Positions 30,326 to 39,135 of a stretch of 64,000 bases of DNA are shown in pieces; position 1 is the first letter of the stretch, and every line of letters starts with the position of its first letter. This DNA is from JAWRCU01 sp033542235 (GTDB lineage Bacteria; Pseudomonadota; Alphaproteobacteria; Rhizobiales; Rhizobiaceae): NCBI RefSeq assembly GCF_033542235.1, contig NZ_JAWRCU010000007.1:62001-126000 (forward strand), in the 5' to 3' direction. The notes beneath the pieces are model-generated. The model did no database searches. It had not been told where the DNA came from and saw nothing but the letters and a program-made list of their open reading frames with translations. The translations under genes and the position numbers were made by a program.

Positions 30326-30878
30326 GCCGTCCAGCTCGAGCGGCCTCTTCGGCCTGCTCGCCGAATTTGATCGTCCCGAGCGGCTCGTCGACGGCGTCCG
30401 CCATGCGCGCGAGGCCGGCTTCCGGCAAGTGGATGCCTATTCGCCTTTCCCGATCGAGGGTCTGGCTGAGGAACTCGGCTTCCGCGACCAGCGTGTGCCC
30501 TGGTTGACACTGATCGGCGGCATGTTCGGCGCGGCTCTCGGCTACGGCATGCAGGTCTACACGAACGAAAGTTTTCAGATCGATATCGGGGGCAGGCCGC
30601 TCATCGCCAACCCCGCTTTCATGTTGATCACCTTCGAGCTGATGGTGCTTTTTGCCGTGCTGTTCTCGATCGGAGGAATGCTGGCGCTCAACCATCTGCC
30701 GCGCCTCAATCATCCGCTATTCGGTGTCGAAGCCTTCCATCTAACGAGCAAGGACAAGTTCTTCCTCGTCATCCTCAGCAACGATCGGAAATTCGACCGC
30801 GAGAAGACGCGAAGCTTCCTCGAGGGCCTCGACCCGGTCCGGGTGAATGCGGTCGGGTACTCGGAGGAACCCGTATGA
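30315..30878 (+). CDS. actD: Alternative Complex III subunit ActD (DUF3341)
   Basis: 187 residues from ATG 30315 (or 30318), with GAGGAG just upstream inside actC. The N-terminal soluble region (GLLAEFDRPERLVDGVRHAREAGFRQVDAYSPFPIEGL) is the DUF3341 signature, followed by two transmembrane helices (residues ~70-90 and ~105-130). It is a membrane scaffold subunit of ACIII. It overlaps actC by 11 bases and actE by four. Confidence 0.9.
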   Translation: MMREPSSSSGLFGLLAEFDRPERLVDGVRHAREAGFRQVDAYSPFPIEGLAEELGFRDQRVPWLTLIGGMFGAALGYGMQVYTNESFQIDIGGRPLIANPAFMLITFELMVLFAVLFSIGGMLALNHLPRLNHPLFGVEAFHLTSKDKFFLVILSNDRKFDREKTRSFLEGLDPVRVNAVGYSEEPV

Positions 30879-31408
30879 CACGAGCGCTCATCGCGCTGAT
30901 GCTCCTGCTCCCGGTCTCAGCCTGCGACCAGATGAGCCATCAGCCCCGCTACGATTCCTACGAGCCAAGCAGCCTGTTCGCGGATGGCAAGTCCATGCAG
31001 GCGCCGCCGGATGGCGCGATCGCGCGCGACGACCCGGAGCGGCTCGCCGCATTGCAGCAGAAACCTGCAATGAGCCTCGGCCTCATCGAGCGCGGTCGCG
31101 AGCGCTTCGACATCTACTGCACACCCTGTCACGATCATGCCGGATACGGCCAGGGCGCAGTGCCGGCCCGCGGTTTTCCGCACCCGCCGAGCTTTCACAT
31201 CGCGCGCCTGCGCGAGGCGCCATCCTCCTATTTTGTGGATGTCATCACGCAAGGCCATGGCGTCATGTATTCCTATGCCGATCGCGTGATGCCCGCCGAT
31301 CGCTGGGCGATCGCCGCCTATATCCGCGCCTTACAGCTCAGCCAGGATCCACCTGTCGCCGCCCTGTCACCTGACGAACGCGCGAAGCTGGGGGAGGGCG
31401 GTTCGTGA
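30875..31408 (+). CDS. actE: Alternative Complex III subunit ActE, monohaem cytochrome c lipoprotein
   Basis: 177 residues. A lipoprotein signal ends at VSAC (Cys17). The single haem motif CTPCH is at residues 82-86 and a likely sixth ligand Met139 in DRVMPADRW. This matches ActE, which passes electrons from ActA/B to the terminal oxidase. It overlaps actD and actF by four bases each. Confidence 0.9.
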   Translation: MTRALIALMLLLPVSACDQMSHQPRYDSYEPSSLFADGKSMQAPPDGAIARDDPERLAALQQKPAMSLGLIERGRERFDIYCTPCHDHAGYGQGAVPARGFPHPPSFHIARLREAPSSYFVDVITQGHGVMYSYADRVMPADRWAIAAYIRALQLSQDPPVAALSPDERAKLGEGGS

Positions 31409-32478
31409 ACGGCGCGCGACACAGCTCCGAACGTTGGCAACGCCTCGCAGCGCTCGCAGGCGCGATGGGCATCGCCCTGGCGCTTTTCCTTTCATATGCA
31501 GCGCCGGGTGCACTCGGCGGCTGGCTTGCGGCCTTCTTTTTCTGGTCGAGCTTGCCGATCGGCGCGCTCTGTCTGGCCGCAATGATGGGGCTGATCCCCG
31601 GCGTATGGCGAGCGGAACTCCAGGCCCAGGCGGGCGCCGCGCTCTTGCTCTTGCCGCTTGCCGCCCTTTCCGTCATTCCCGTACTGGTCGGTCTTGCCGG
31701 CCTCTATAGCTGGGCGAGCGCCCCAGGCAGCGAGGGCTTCCGCGGCATCTATCTCTCGCCGCTCTTCTTCATCGGCCGTACAGTGATCTTTTTCGCCGCA
31801 ACAGGTGCGATCGCGCTTCTCCTCTTGTTGCGGCCACGATCGACGGCAATCGCCGCAGCCGGCCTGATCGTTTTCGTCCTTCTCGACACCACCATCGCCG
31901 TCGACTGGCTGATGTCCCTCGAACCCGACTTCCACTCCTCGGGCTTTGGGCTCTACGTGCTTTCCATTCAGGCCACGATCGCGCTCGCTTTCCTGATCTT
32001 GTCGAGCCTGTTCGCCGGCAACCCGGGCGCACGTACCGAAGTTCTTGGCGGGCTCCTGCTCACGGCCTTGCTGCTGTGGGCCTATCTCGCCTTCATGCAG
32101 TATGTCATCAGCTGGTCGGACAATCTTCCGGCCAGCGTCTCCTGGTATCAGCAGCGCGGCCGAGGCGTCTGGTCGCTTTTCGAGTATGCGATCGCCATGC
32201 TCGGCTTGGCGCCTCTATTGCTGCTCCTCTTTCCGCCCGTCCGTTGCAGCCGCACCTGGCTGATCGCGCTGTGTTTCGCGGTGCTCGCAGGTAAGGCGCT
32301 GGAGGCCGTTTGGCTTGTGCTGCCGGTGGCCGCGGGTCGTCCGGGGCTCACCGCGGCGGCGACGCTGCTTGCCTTCGCGGGGATCGGCGCGCTGAACCTG
32401 GCAGCCTTCCCGACGTCGATGCGGCTTCGGCCTCGCATCAGCGGATCGTGGCGCGAACGAGCGGAGTCCTTGCCGTGA
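31405..32478 (+). CDS. actF: Alternative Complex III subunit ActF (membrane subunit, NrfD-related)
   Basis: 357 residues starting with GTG, with about ten hydrophobic segments. Motifs such as DWLMSLEPDFHSSGFGLYVL and YLAFMQYVISWSDNLP are typical of ActF, the second large membrane subunit of ACIII. It overlaps the neighbouring genes by four bases on both sides. Confidence 0.9.
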   Translation: MNGARHSSERWQRLAALAGAMGIALALFLSYAAPGALGGWLAAFFFWSSLPIGALCLAAMMGLIPGVWRAELQAQAGAALLLLPLAALSVIPVLVGLAGLYSWASAPGSEGFRGIYLSPLFFIGRTVIFFAATGAIALLLLLRPRSTAIAAAGLIVFVLLDTTIAVDWLMSLEPDFHSSGFGLYVLSIQATIALAFLILSSLFAGNPGARTEVLGGLLLTALLLWAYLAFMQYVISWSDNLPASVSWYQQRGRGVWSLFEYAIAMLGLAPLLLLLFPPVRCSRTWLIALCFAVLAGKALEAVWLVLPVAAGRPGLTAAATLLAFAGIGALNLAAFPTSMRLRPRISGSWRERAESLP

Positions 32479-32891
32479 GCGCTGTCGAACGACACAGCCA
32501 GGAGTCCTTGAAGCGATCGAAGCGGAAAGGCTTCGAGCCGAGTGACGCACCGGCGCGTGGGGTCGCCTATGCGGTGCTTGGCCTCTTCGCCGGCATTGGC
32601 CTTTCATTGGCTTTCGTCGCGGGGATGTTCGCCCTGTTTGGCCATTCGCATGGGCCGAGTGCGCCAAGCTCGCTCGAGGCGGCGCCTCCGGCCCGCGCCG
32701 GGCCGCGCCTTGAGATTTCCCCCGAAATCGACCGTGCGGCGATCGAGGCCGCTGCGCGCACGAAGCTGGAAGGCTACGCCTGGACTGACCGCAAGGCCGG
32801 ACGAGCCCATATTCCCATAGACCGGGCAATGGAGCTGCTGGCCAGGCAGGGCTGGCCTGATGGGCCCAACGCTGGAGCGCCGCAGCCATGA
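32475..32891 (+). CDS. Uncharacterised membrane-anchored protein of the ACIII-oxidase operon
   Basis: 138 residues from GTG 32475, which overlaps the actF stop by four bases. The N-terminal ~30 residues are basic and cytoplasmic, followed by one transmembrane helix (residues ~35-58). A periplasmic part follows, rich in Ala/Pro, ending with a conserved-looking motif TKLEGYAWTDRKAGRAHIPIDRAMELLA. I recognise no named family. Position between ActF and Sco suggests an accessory or assembly role, perhaps linking ACIII to the oxidase. Confidence 0.75.
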   Translation: MSAVERHSQESLKRSKRKGFEPSDAPARGVAYAVLGLFAGIGLSLAFVAGMFALFGHSHGPSAPSSLEAAPPARAGPRLEISPEIDRAAIEAAARTKLEGYAWTDRKAGRAHIPIDRAMELLARQGWPDGPNAGAPQP

Positions 32892-33670
32892 AGCGGCTCG
32901 TCCTAATTCTCATCGTCATTCTTGCCGCTTGGCCGGCATTTGCTTTCAATCCGTTCGTAGAGGCGGGAATAGATCAGCACCCCGGCGCTCAGGTGCCGTT
33001 CGACATCGTCTTTCGAGACGAGCAGGGCCATCCGGTGACCTTGCGTTCGCTCGGCCAGGGCAGGCCGATCGTGCTTGCCCCGGTGCTGCACAACTGCCCG
33101 AACATATGCGGCATCACGCTTTCGGGGCTCGTTCAGGCGGTGCAGACCCAAAGCTTCTTGCCTGGACGAGATTTCGTCATTGTCTCTTTCGGCATCGATC
33201 CAAAAGAGGGGCCGACCGAAGCGCGAAAGTCCATGGCCGACCTGGAAAAGGCTTTTCCGAGCTTGCCGACGGATGGAATCCGGGCGCTGACCGGCGCGGC
33301 GCCAGATATCAAGGCGGTCACGCAAGTGCTGGGGTACCGCTATGCCTGGGATGAAGGCATCGGCCAGTACGCCCACATCGCCGCCGTCGCGGTGCTTACG
33401 CCCGATGGCCGTCTCGCACGCTGGCTCTACGGAGTTGCGCCCGAGCCGGCAGACTTGAAGCTGGCGCTCACCGAAGCCGGCGAGGGGCGGCTCGGCACCT
33501 GGGGCGACCAGCTCCTGCTGCTCTGCTACCACTACGATGCTCGGACGGGTCGCTACGACTCGATGGTGAACTGGCTGCTGCGGATCGGCGGTGGCGTGAC
33601 CGTGGCACTTGGCGCCGGCCTGATCGGGATTGCGCTCCTGCGCGAGCGGCGGAGGGGGAGCCCCCCGTGA
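32888..33670 (+). CDS. SCO1/SenC-family copper chaperone
   Basis: 260 residues with an N-terminal signal (residues 1-19) and one C-terminal transmembrane helix (~235-252). The thioredoxin-like domain has the copper-binding CPNIC motif (NCPNICGIT) and a distal His in QYAHIAAV. Sco proteins deliver copper to the CuA site of oxidase subunit II, which is the next gene. It overlaps both neighbours by four bases. Confidence 0.92.
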   Translation: MKRLVLILIVILAAWPAFAFNPFVEAGIDQHPGAQVPFDIVFRDEQGHPVTLRSLGQGRPIVLAPVLHNCPNICGITLSGLVQAVQTQSFLPGRDFVIVSFGIDPKEGPTEARKSMADLEKAFPSLPTDGIRALTGAAPDIKAVTQVLGYRYAWDEGIGQYAHIAAVAVLTPDGRLARWLYGVAPEPADLKLALTEAGEGRLGTWGDQLLLLCYHYDARTGRYDSMVNWLLRIGGGVTVALGAGLIGIALLRERRRGSPP

Positions 33671-34617
33671 TCGACCAGCTCCTGCCCTGGGCGAGCCAGG
33701 CGTCGACACACGCGTCCGAGGTGGACCTGCTCGCTTTTACATTCCTCCTGCTGATCGCCCTGCTTGCCGCGCCGGTCTTCATTCTGATCGTTGTCTTCGC
33801 GGTGAAGTATCGCCGCGGCAGGCCGGCCGACCGCTCCGATCCGGTCAACCGCAGCATCTGGATCGAGACTTCCTGGGCAATGATCCCCTTCATCCTGACG
33901 CTCGCCTTCTTCGTTTGGGCGACACACCTCTATGCGGACTTGTACTATCCGCCAGCGGACGCACTCGAGGTCGACGTCGTCGCCAAGCAGTGGATGTGGA
34001 AGTTCGAGCACCCCGGCGGGCAGCGGGAAATCAACGAACTGCATGTGCCGGTGAATGAGCCGGTGAAGCTCATCATGGCATCGCAGGACGTGATCCATAG
34101 CCTGTTCATCCCGGCCCTGCGGATAAAGCGCGACGTCGTACCCGGGCGTTACACGACGATGTGGTTCACAGCCGACAAGCCTGGCATCTACCACCTGACC
34201 TGCTCCCAGTTCTGCGGCACGGACCACTCCCTCATGGGTGGCCGTTTCGTGGTGATGACGAAAGCCGACTACACGCGCTGGCTCGAAGAATCCGGTGTCG
34301 ACCAATCGCTTGTCGACCGGGGCGCGGCTCTCTTCCGCAGCAAGGGATGCAGCGGCTGCCACGGTCCTTCCTCGACAGTACACGCCCCGCCGCTGGAGGG
34401 GCTTTTCGGCAGCCCTGTGCCGCTGCAGAGCGGAGAGGTCGTAACCGCCGACGAGCGCTACATCCGCGACAGTATCCTCTTGCCTCACTCCCAGGTTGCG
34501 GCCGGCTATCCGGACATCATGCCGACCTTCCAGAACATCCTGGACGAAGAACAGGTGATGGAGCTGGTCGCCTACATCAAATCGCTGCGAACAGCACCCC
34601 GGAAGGAAACGCGATGA
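33667..34617 (+). CDS. coxB: Cytochrome c oxidase subunit II fused to cytochrome c (caa3-type)
   Basis: 316 residues, starting with GTG. Two transmembrane helices (residues ~22-46 and ~68-90) precede a cupredoxin domain. The CuA ligands are all present: His144, Cys179, Cys183, His187 and Met190. Residues ~210-310 are a fused cytochrome c domain with CSGCH at 228-232, which makes this a caa3-type oxidase that takes electrons internally, likely from ActE. It overlaps coxA by four bases. Confidence 0.95.
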   Translation: MIDQLLPWASQASTHASEVDLLAFTFLLLIALLAAPVFILIVVFAVKYRRGRPADRSDPVNRSIWIETSWAMIPFILTLAFFVWATHLYADLYYPPADALEVDVVAKQWMWKFEHPGGQREINELHVPVNEPVKLIMASQDVIHSLFIPALRIKRDVVPGRYTTMWFTADKPGIYHLTCSQFCGTDHSLMGGRFVVMTKADYTRWLEESGVDQSLVDRGAALFRSKGCSGCHGPSSTVHAPPLEGLFGSPVPLQSGEVVTADERYIRDSILLPHSQVAAGYPDIMPTFQNILDEEQVMELVAYIKSLRTAPRKETR

Positions 34618-36287
34618 CCGAGACGCTCGCACGCGAACCCGGCCCCGACCGGACCAACCTCAATGATCGGGGCCTATCGGAAACCCAGAGCGAGCGGCAA
34701 AGCTACCTCCGTGCCGGCCACACTCTCAGATCCTGGTTGCTGACGACGGATCACAAACGCATCGCGATCCTTTATCTCATCTCTGTCACGCTGTTCTTCT
34801 TCATCGGCGGCGCGGCGGCGGCGTTGATCCGTCTCGACCTCTTGACGCCGCAGGGCGACCTCCTCTCGAACGAGGGCTACAACCGCGCCTTCACGCTGCA
34901 CGGCGTGATCATGGTGTGGTTCTTCCTCATTCCGTCGATCCCCAACACCTTCGGCAATTTCCTTATTCCGCTGATGATCGGCGCCCGCGACCTGGCGTTC
35001 CCGCGGCTCAACCTGCTCAGCTGGTATATCTACCTGCTGGGCGGGCTCTTCACCCTCTTTGTGCTGATCGGAGGCGGCGTCGACACCGGCTGGACCTTCT
35101 ACACGCCGCTGTCATCGATGTTCGCCAACGGGCATGTCGTGCTCGTCGCGGCTGCCGTCTTCATCGTCGGTTTCTCATCCATCCTGACCGGCCTCAACTT
35201 TATCGTGACGGTGCATAAGCTGCGCGCGCCGGGCATGACATGGGGGCGCCTCCGCCTGTTCGTGTGGTCACACTACGCGACCTCGCTCATCCTCGTGCTG
35301 GCTACTCCGGTACTGTCCATCACGCTTGCGCTGATGGCGGCCGAACGGCTCTTCGGGCTCGGCATCTTCGACCCGAAGCTTGGCGGGGACCCGCTGCTCT
35401 TCCAGCATCTGTTCTGGTTCTACAGCCATCCGGCCGTCTACATCATGGTGCTGCCGGCCATGGGCGTCGTCAGCGAACTCGTGGCAGCCGCGGCGCGGAA
35501 GCCGGTCTTCGGCTACTGGTTCGTGGCCGGCTCCTCGATCGCGATCGCAGTCATCGGGTTCCTGGTCTGGGGCCACCACATGTTCGTGGCGGGCCAGTCC
35601 ATGTATGCGAGCGCGGTCTTCTCGTTCCTGAGCTTGGCGGTCGCGGTGCCTTCCGCGATCAAGGTCTACAACTGGACGGCGACCCTGCAAAAAGGCCAGA
35701 TCGCACTCGACCCGCCCTTCTTCTTCGCGATGAGCTTCATCGGGCTGTTTGTCATCGGGGGGCTGACCGGCCTCATACTGTCCATGCTGGCGATCGACGT
35801 CCACGTGCATGACACCTATTTCGTGATCGCGCATTTCCACTACATCATGGTCGGCGGCACGGTTTCCGCCTATTTCGGGGCGTTGCACTTTTGGTGGCCG
35901 AAGATGGTCGGTCGTACCTATTCTTTTGTCTGGGGCAGGCTCTCGGCGATCTTCATCTTCTTCGGTTTCAACCTGACCTTCTTCCCGCAGTTCATTTTGG
36001 GCTACCTCGGCATGCCGCGGCGCTACCATGTCTACGATCCGGCGTTCCAGGTATTCCACGTGCTCTCGTCCGCCGGCGCCTCGATCCTCGCCATCGCCTA
36101 TGTCATGCCGTTTGCCTATCTGCTCTGGTCGATGCGCTACGGAGATGCCGCAGGCCCCAATCCTTGGGGCGCGACCGGCCTCGAATGGACCGTTCCGTCG
36201 CCGCCGCCCAAGCACAATTTCCACACGATCCCGGTCGTGACGGAGCAGCCTTACAACTTCCCGCTCGAGAGGAAAGAAGATGGCTGA
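34614..36287 (+). CDS. coxA: Cytochrome c oxidase subunit I (haem-copper, A2 type)
   Basis: 557 residues from ATG 34614; the longer open frame upstream is a shadow of coxB. About 12 transmembrane helices. Haem and CuB ligands are visible (FTLHGVIMVWF, YSHPAVYIM, WGHHMFV, AHFHYIMVGG). The stretch FYSHPAVY replaces the Glu of HPEVY and has the Tyr-Ser of A2-type oxidases, whose D-channel uses YS instead of Glu. It reduces oxygen to water and pumps protons. Confidence 0.96.
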   Translation: MTETLAREPGPDRTNLNDRGLSETQSERQSYLRAGHTLRSWLLTTDHKRIAILYLISVTLFFFIGGAAAALIRLDLLTPQGDLLSNEGYNRAFTLHGVIMVWFFLIPSIPNTFGNFLIPLMIGARDLAFPRLNLLSWYIYLLGGLFTLFVLIGGGVDTGWTFYTPLSSMFANGHVVLVAAAVFIVGFSSILTGLNFIVTVHKLRAPGMTWGRLRLFVWSHYATSLILVLATPVLSITLALMAAERLFGLGIFDPKLGGDPLLFQHLFWFYSHPAVYIMVLPAMGVVSELVAAAARKPVFGYWFVAGSSIAIAVIGFLVWGHHMFVAGQSMYASAVFSFLSLAVAVPSAIKVYNWTATLQKGQIALDPPFFFAMSFIGLFVIGGLTGLILSMLAIDVHVHDTYFVIAHFHYIMVGGTVSAYFGALHFWWPKMVGRTYSFVWGRLSAIFIFFGFNLTFFPQFILGYLGMPRRYHVYDPAFQVFHVLSSAGASILAIAYVMPFAYLLWSMRYGDAAGPNPWGATGLEWTVPSPPPKHNFHTIPVVTEQPYNFPLERKEDG

Positions 36288-36915
36288 CCGGGTGGACGTC
36301 AGCGAGCCCTTTCAGGCCCCGGCGCAGCAGCGCGAGGCGGCCATGATGGGCATGTTTGTCTTTCTCGGTACAGAGATCATGCTCTTCGGCGGCATTTTCA
36401 CAGCGATCTTCGTCGCTCGCCTGCTGCACACCGAACAGGTGGTCGAGGCCTCGAAGCGGATGCACGTCTTCATCGGTGGCATCAACACCGCCGTCCTGTT
36501 GACCTCGAGCCTCGCGGTCGCGCTCGCCGTCCACTCGGCGCGGGCTCGAAAGGCGCGCCGTTCAGCGGCTCTGCTCGCCGGCGCCGCGCTTCTCGGCCTC
36601 GCTTTTCTTGGTCTCAAGGCCTTCGAATATTGGGAGGAGTATCGGGATGGCCTATTGCCGATCTTCAGCGATCCCCCGCGCTTCTCAACGCCGGCTGAGC
36701 ACCTATTCATGAACCTCTATTTTCTCGGTACCGGACTGCACGCCGTTCATGTCACGATCGGGATCGTACTGCTCACCGGTGTTGCGGTCAGGCTTGTTCT
36801 CAATTCGCTGCGCCTGCCGGACCGGACCGTCGTGGTCGAGGCCAGTGGACTCTATTGGCACCTTGTCGACGTGATCTGGGTGTTCCTCTATCCCGCTCTT
36901 TATCTTGCGCGGTGA
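36280..36915 (+). CDS. coxC: Cytochrome c oxidase subunit III
   Basis: 211 residues with five hydrophobic segments, the short form of subunit III. Conserved features: REAAMMGMFVFLGTEIMLFGGIF near the N terminus, then NLYFLGTGLHAVHVTIG and GLYWHLVDVIWVFLYPALYL at the C terminus. It overlaps coxA by eight bases. Confidence 0.94.
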   Translation: MADRVDVSEPFQAPAQQREAAMMGMFVFLGTEIMLFGGIFTAIFVARLLHTEQVVEASKRMHVFIGGINTAVLLTSSLAVALAVHSARARKARRSAALLAGAALLGLAFLGLKAFEYWEEYRDGLLPIFSDPPRFSTPAEHLFMNLYFLGTGLHAVHVTIGIVLLTGVAVRLVLNSLRLPDRTVVVEASGLYWHLVDVIWVFLYPALYLAR

Positions 36916-36920
36916 GGGCC

Positions 36921-37196
36921 ATGACTGCCTTTCGCCAGCTGATCTTCGTTTGGGCTATTCTGCAGGGATTGCTGCTCGTTACCGTGGCAGGAAGCTTCCT
37001 GCTGAGCGGCTTCCCGAGCGTGGCTCTGAGTTTCGGCGTCGCGTTCGCAAAGGCTGCGCTGATCTTCTGGTTCTTCATGCACCTCAGGGAGGAGAGTGGT
37101 CTGTTGCGGCTGGCGGCGATCGGTGCCGGTGCCTGGCTGCTGATCCTGCTTATCCTGTCGGGAGCTGATTATGCGACCCGGGCGATGAGCGGGTAG
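36921..37196 (+). CDS. Cytochrome c oxidase subunit IV (bacterial small subunit)
   Basis: 91 residues with three hydrophobic segments, including FAKAALIFWFFMHLREE, which is typical of the prokaryotic subunit IV family (CtaF/CyoD-like). ATG 36921 lies five bases after the coxC stop. The upstream part of the open frame is a coxC shadow. It is the last gene of the ACIII-caa3 operon. Confidence 0.85.
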   Translation: MTAFRQLIFVWAILQGLLLVTVAGSFLLSGFPSVALSFGVAFAKAALIFWFFMHLREESGLLRLAAIGAGAWLLILLILSGADYATRAMSG

Positions 37197-37258
37197 AGCC
37201 CGTCGGAAACGGAATCGTGAGAAACTTGCCGGCTCGCCTGGATACGGCGGCGCGCGGC

Positions 37259-38338
37259 CTATCGGTTGCGCAGCCGCCGCCCGCTCGACCTGCCGGCGAG
37301 CCAGCCTCCAACCGCGAAAACGGCGAGGCCGAGCATCGCGATCCCGATACGCACCGCCTGACCTGGCAGAGCAGGCGCGTAGGCATGCGCCTCCGCCCCG
37401 AACGAACCGCGCGTCCGGTGCAGGCTGCTGACCGGTGTTTCCAGATTGTCGCGGCGGTCGGCGGGCAGGGGCTGCCCCGTTTCCTGTGCGCTGTAGCCCA
37501 GCCGCGCCAAATAATGGTCCACAAAACCTGGAACGGCCATGTTGCCGAGTATGACCTGCACCGTGCTGGCGCCGACCCACAACTCGCGTTGCCGCTGCCG
37601 AGCAGCCTTCACAATGGCATGGGCCGCTGCCTCTGGCTGAAACACCGGGGGAACCGGACGCGGTTCGCGATCGAGATGGGTGCGGGCCCAGTCGAATTGT
37701 GGTGTGTTCACGGCCGGCAGCTGTACCATCGCCAACTCGATGCCGCTTTTCTCGTGGAGAAGCTCGGCGCGGAGCGAGTCGGTAAAACCGCGGATGGCGT
37801 GCTTGGCCCCGCAATAGGCGGACTGAAGCGGAATGCCGCGATAGGCGAGAGCGGATCCGACCTGAACGATAACCCCTCGGTTCCGCGGGCGCATGTGTTT
37901 GAGAGCCGCCATGGTCCCGTGCACATAGCCGAGATAGGTCACCTCGGTTACGCGTCGAAATTCCTCGGGCGTCATCTCGCAGAGCGGCGAGAAGACCGTC
38001 ACCATGGCGTTGTTCACCCAGACGTCGATCGAACCGAACTTGGACTCGACCGTGTCTGCCGCAGCGAATACGGCTTCGGCATTGGCCACGTCGGCGGGGA
38101 TGGCCAACGCCCTTCCGCCGACTGCTCGCATCTCCGCCTCGGTCTCTTGCAGGGCGGCGGCATCCCTTGCGATCAGGGCCACGGTAGCACCGGCGCGGGC
38201 CAAGCGGCGCGCCGTCGCGCGGCCAACGCCAGCGGATGCGCCTGTGACTACCGCCACCTTGCCGTTGAAATCGCCTCCGTCCGCGCGCTGCGTGAGCGCG
38301 GCCTGGGCATGTGCGAATTGCTGGAAGGGCCATCTCAT
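37259..38338 (-). CDS. SDR-family oxidoreductase with C-terminal membrane segment
   Basis: About 359 residues from ATG 38338; ATG 38386 is an alternative and neither has a strong ribosome-binding site. The Rossmann motif VVTGASAGVGRATAR and the catalytic pair YCGAK (with the upstream Ser in VGSALAY) mark a classical short-chain dehydrogenase. NNAMVTVF replaces the usual NNAG. The C-terminal ~90 residues are an extension ending in a membrane helix (IGIAMLGLAVFAVGGWLAG) and an Arg-rich tail. It may share a transcript with the DUF296 gene upstream. Substrate unknown. Confidence 0.85.
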   Translation of the reverse strand: MRWPFQQFAHAQAALTQRADGGDFNGKVAVVTGASAGVGRATARRLARAGATVALIARDAAALQETEAEMRAVGGRALAIPADVANAEAVFAAADTVESKFGSIDVWVNNAMVTVFSPLCEMTPEEFRRVTEVTYLGYVHGTMAALKHMRPRNRGVIVQVGSALAYRGIPLQSAYCGAKHAIRGFTDSLRAELLHEKSGIELAMVQLPAVNTPQFDWARTHLDREPRPVPPVFQPEAAAHAIVKAARQRQRELWVGASTVQVILGNMAVPGFVDHYLARLGYSAQETGQPLPADRRDNLETPVSSLHRTRGSFGAEAHAYAPALPGQAVRIGIAMLGLAVFAVGGWLAGRSSGRRLRNR

Positions 38339-38468
38339 CGTGTGAACGCAGTCATGGGGGAAGGGCATTGCGCAGTGCGCGAGCATACAGCCTTGTGGGC
38401 TGACCCACGGGAGGTGTTGTTGAGATATCGACCGAGCCGCGGCCGCGGAAGTGTAGCGGAGCCATGCC

Positions 38469-38912
38469 TCACTCCTGCAGCTTGATCAGCGCGAGCCCCG
38501 AGCGGGGATCGTGCCGCTTGCGCAGGTGTTCGGGCGATTCAGTCAGAATGATTTCAAGGGTCGGGCGCACATGCGCCTCGGCCAGATGGCCGGCGAGCGC
38601 CGTGCCGTCGCGTCGGCCGAGCACCGCATGCATATGCAGCGAGCGCCCACCGTCAGGCGCGAGCGCCACGTCTCCAATCAGCGACGCTACCTCGACCTGC
38701 TCTGTCACCGGAATCCTGAGGTATTCCTTCTTTTCCCAGTCGAAGTAATTGAGCACCGCGTCACTGAACGCGCCGATCGCAGAAAATTGAGCGGCCGACA
38801 CCTTTTCGCGATCCACGAAATCCTGAAGGGACGACATCACCTCGTCGCCCGTATCGAGGATCAATGCGAACGACTTCTGACCTGCTGAATCGGCAAGGAG
38901 TCTGCTCTGCAC
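38469..38912 (-). CDS. PPC/DUF296-domain protein
   Basis: 147 residues from GTG 38912, which has GGGAG seven bases upstream; ATG 38936 is in frame but has no such site. The PPC (plant and prokaryote conserved) domain fills the protein: FALILDTGDEVMSSLQDFV, ISAIGAF-like SAIGAFSDAVLNYFDW, and HMHAVLGRRDGTALAGHL with the metal-site histidines. Bacterial members are trimeric; their role is unclear, though DNA binding is known for the plant AT-hook fusions. A perfect EcfG-type promoter lies 85 bases upstream of the GTG. Confidence 0.85.
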   Translation of the reverse strand: MQSRLLADSAGQKSFALILDTGDEVMSSLQDFVDREKVSAAQFSAIGAFSDAVLNYFDWEKKEYLRIPVTEQVEVASLIGDVALAPDGGRSLHMHAVLGRRDGTALAGHLAEAHVRPTLEIILTESPEHLRKRHDPRSGLALIKLQE

Positions 38913-38996
38913 GACTCGTCTCCCGTCCGGAGCCATCGATGAGGGCCATATCGGACCGGACGGCCAGACGGCTTCCGGTCGAACTTGTGCTTTGGC

Positions 38997-39021
38997 AACG
39001 TCGCGTGGCGGCTAATGTTCC
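38997..39021 (-). promoter_or_regulatory. EcfG-type promoter of the DUF296 gene
   Basis: The minus strand reads GGAAC (39021-39017), exactly 16 bases, then CGTT (39000-38997), a perfect match to the general-stress sigma factor consensus. Its -10 box ends about 60 bases before ATG 38936 and 85 before the preferred GTG 38912. Confidence 0.7.
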
Positions 39022-39048
39022 ACTCTCATTGTCTTGCGCGGCCCCTGC

Positions 39049-39073
39049 GGAACAGTTGCTCGCCTGGGCAGTT
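39049..39073 (+). promoter_or_regulatory. EcfG-type promoter of the ThDP enzyme gene
   Basis: GGAAC (39049-39053), 17 bases, GTT (39071-39073), that is GGAAC-N16-AGTT. It lies 63 bases upstream of the ATG at 39136. It is back to back with the perfect minus-strand site, 28 bases away, so both divergent genes appear to answer to the same sigma factor. Confidence 0.55.
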
Positions 39074-39135
39074 ACGTCGCCGAGAGCCACCGGCAACCTA
39101 ATGTTTTCCGGCACCACACATCCTGGAGATTCGCA

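Noticed and set aside
35268..36224. 318-codon minus-strand open frame inside coxA
   Set aside because: Antisense shadow of a strongly conserved oxidase subunit; Arg/Asp/Glu-rich pattern is typical of GC-rich shadows.
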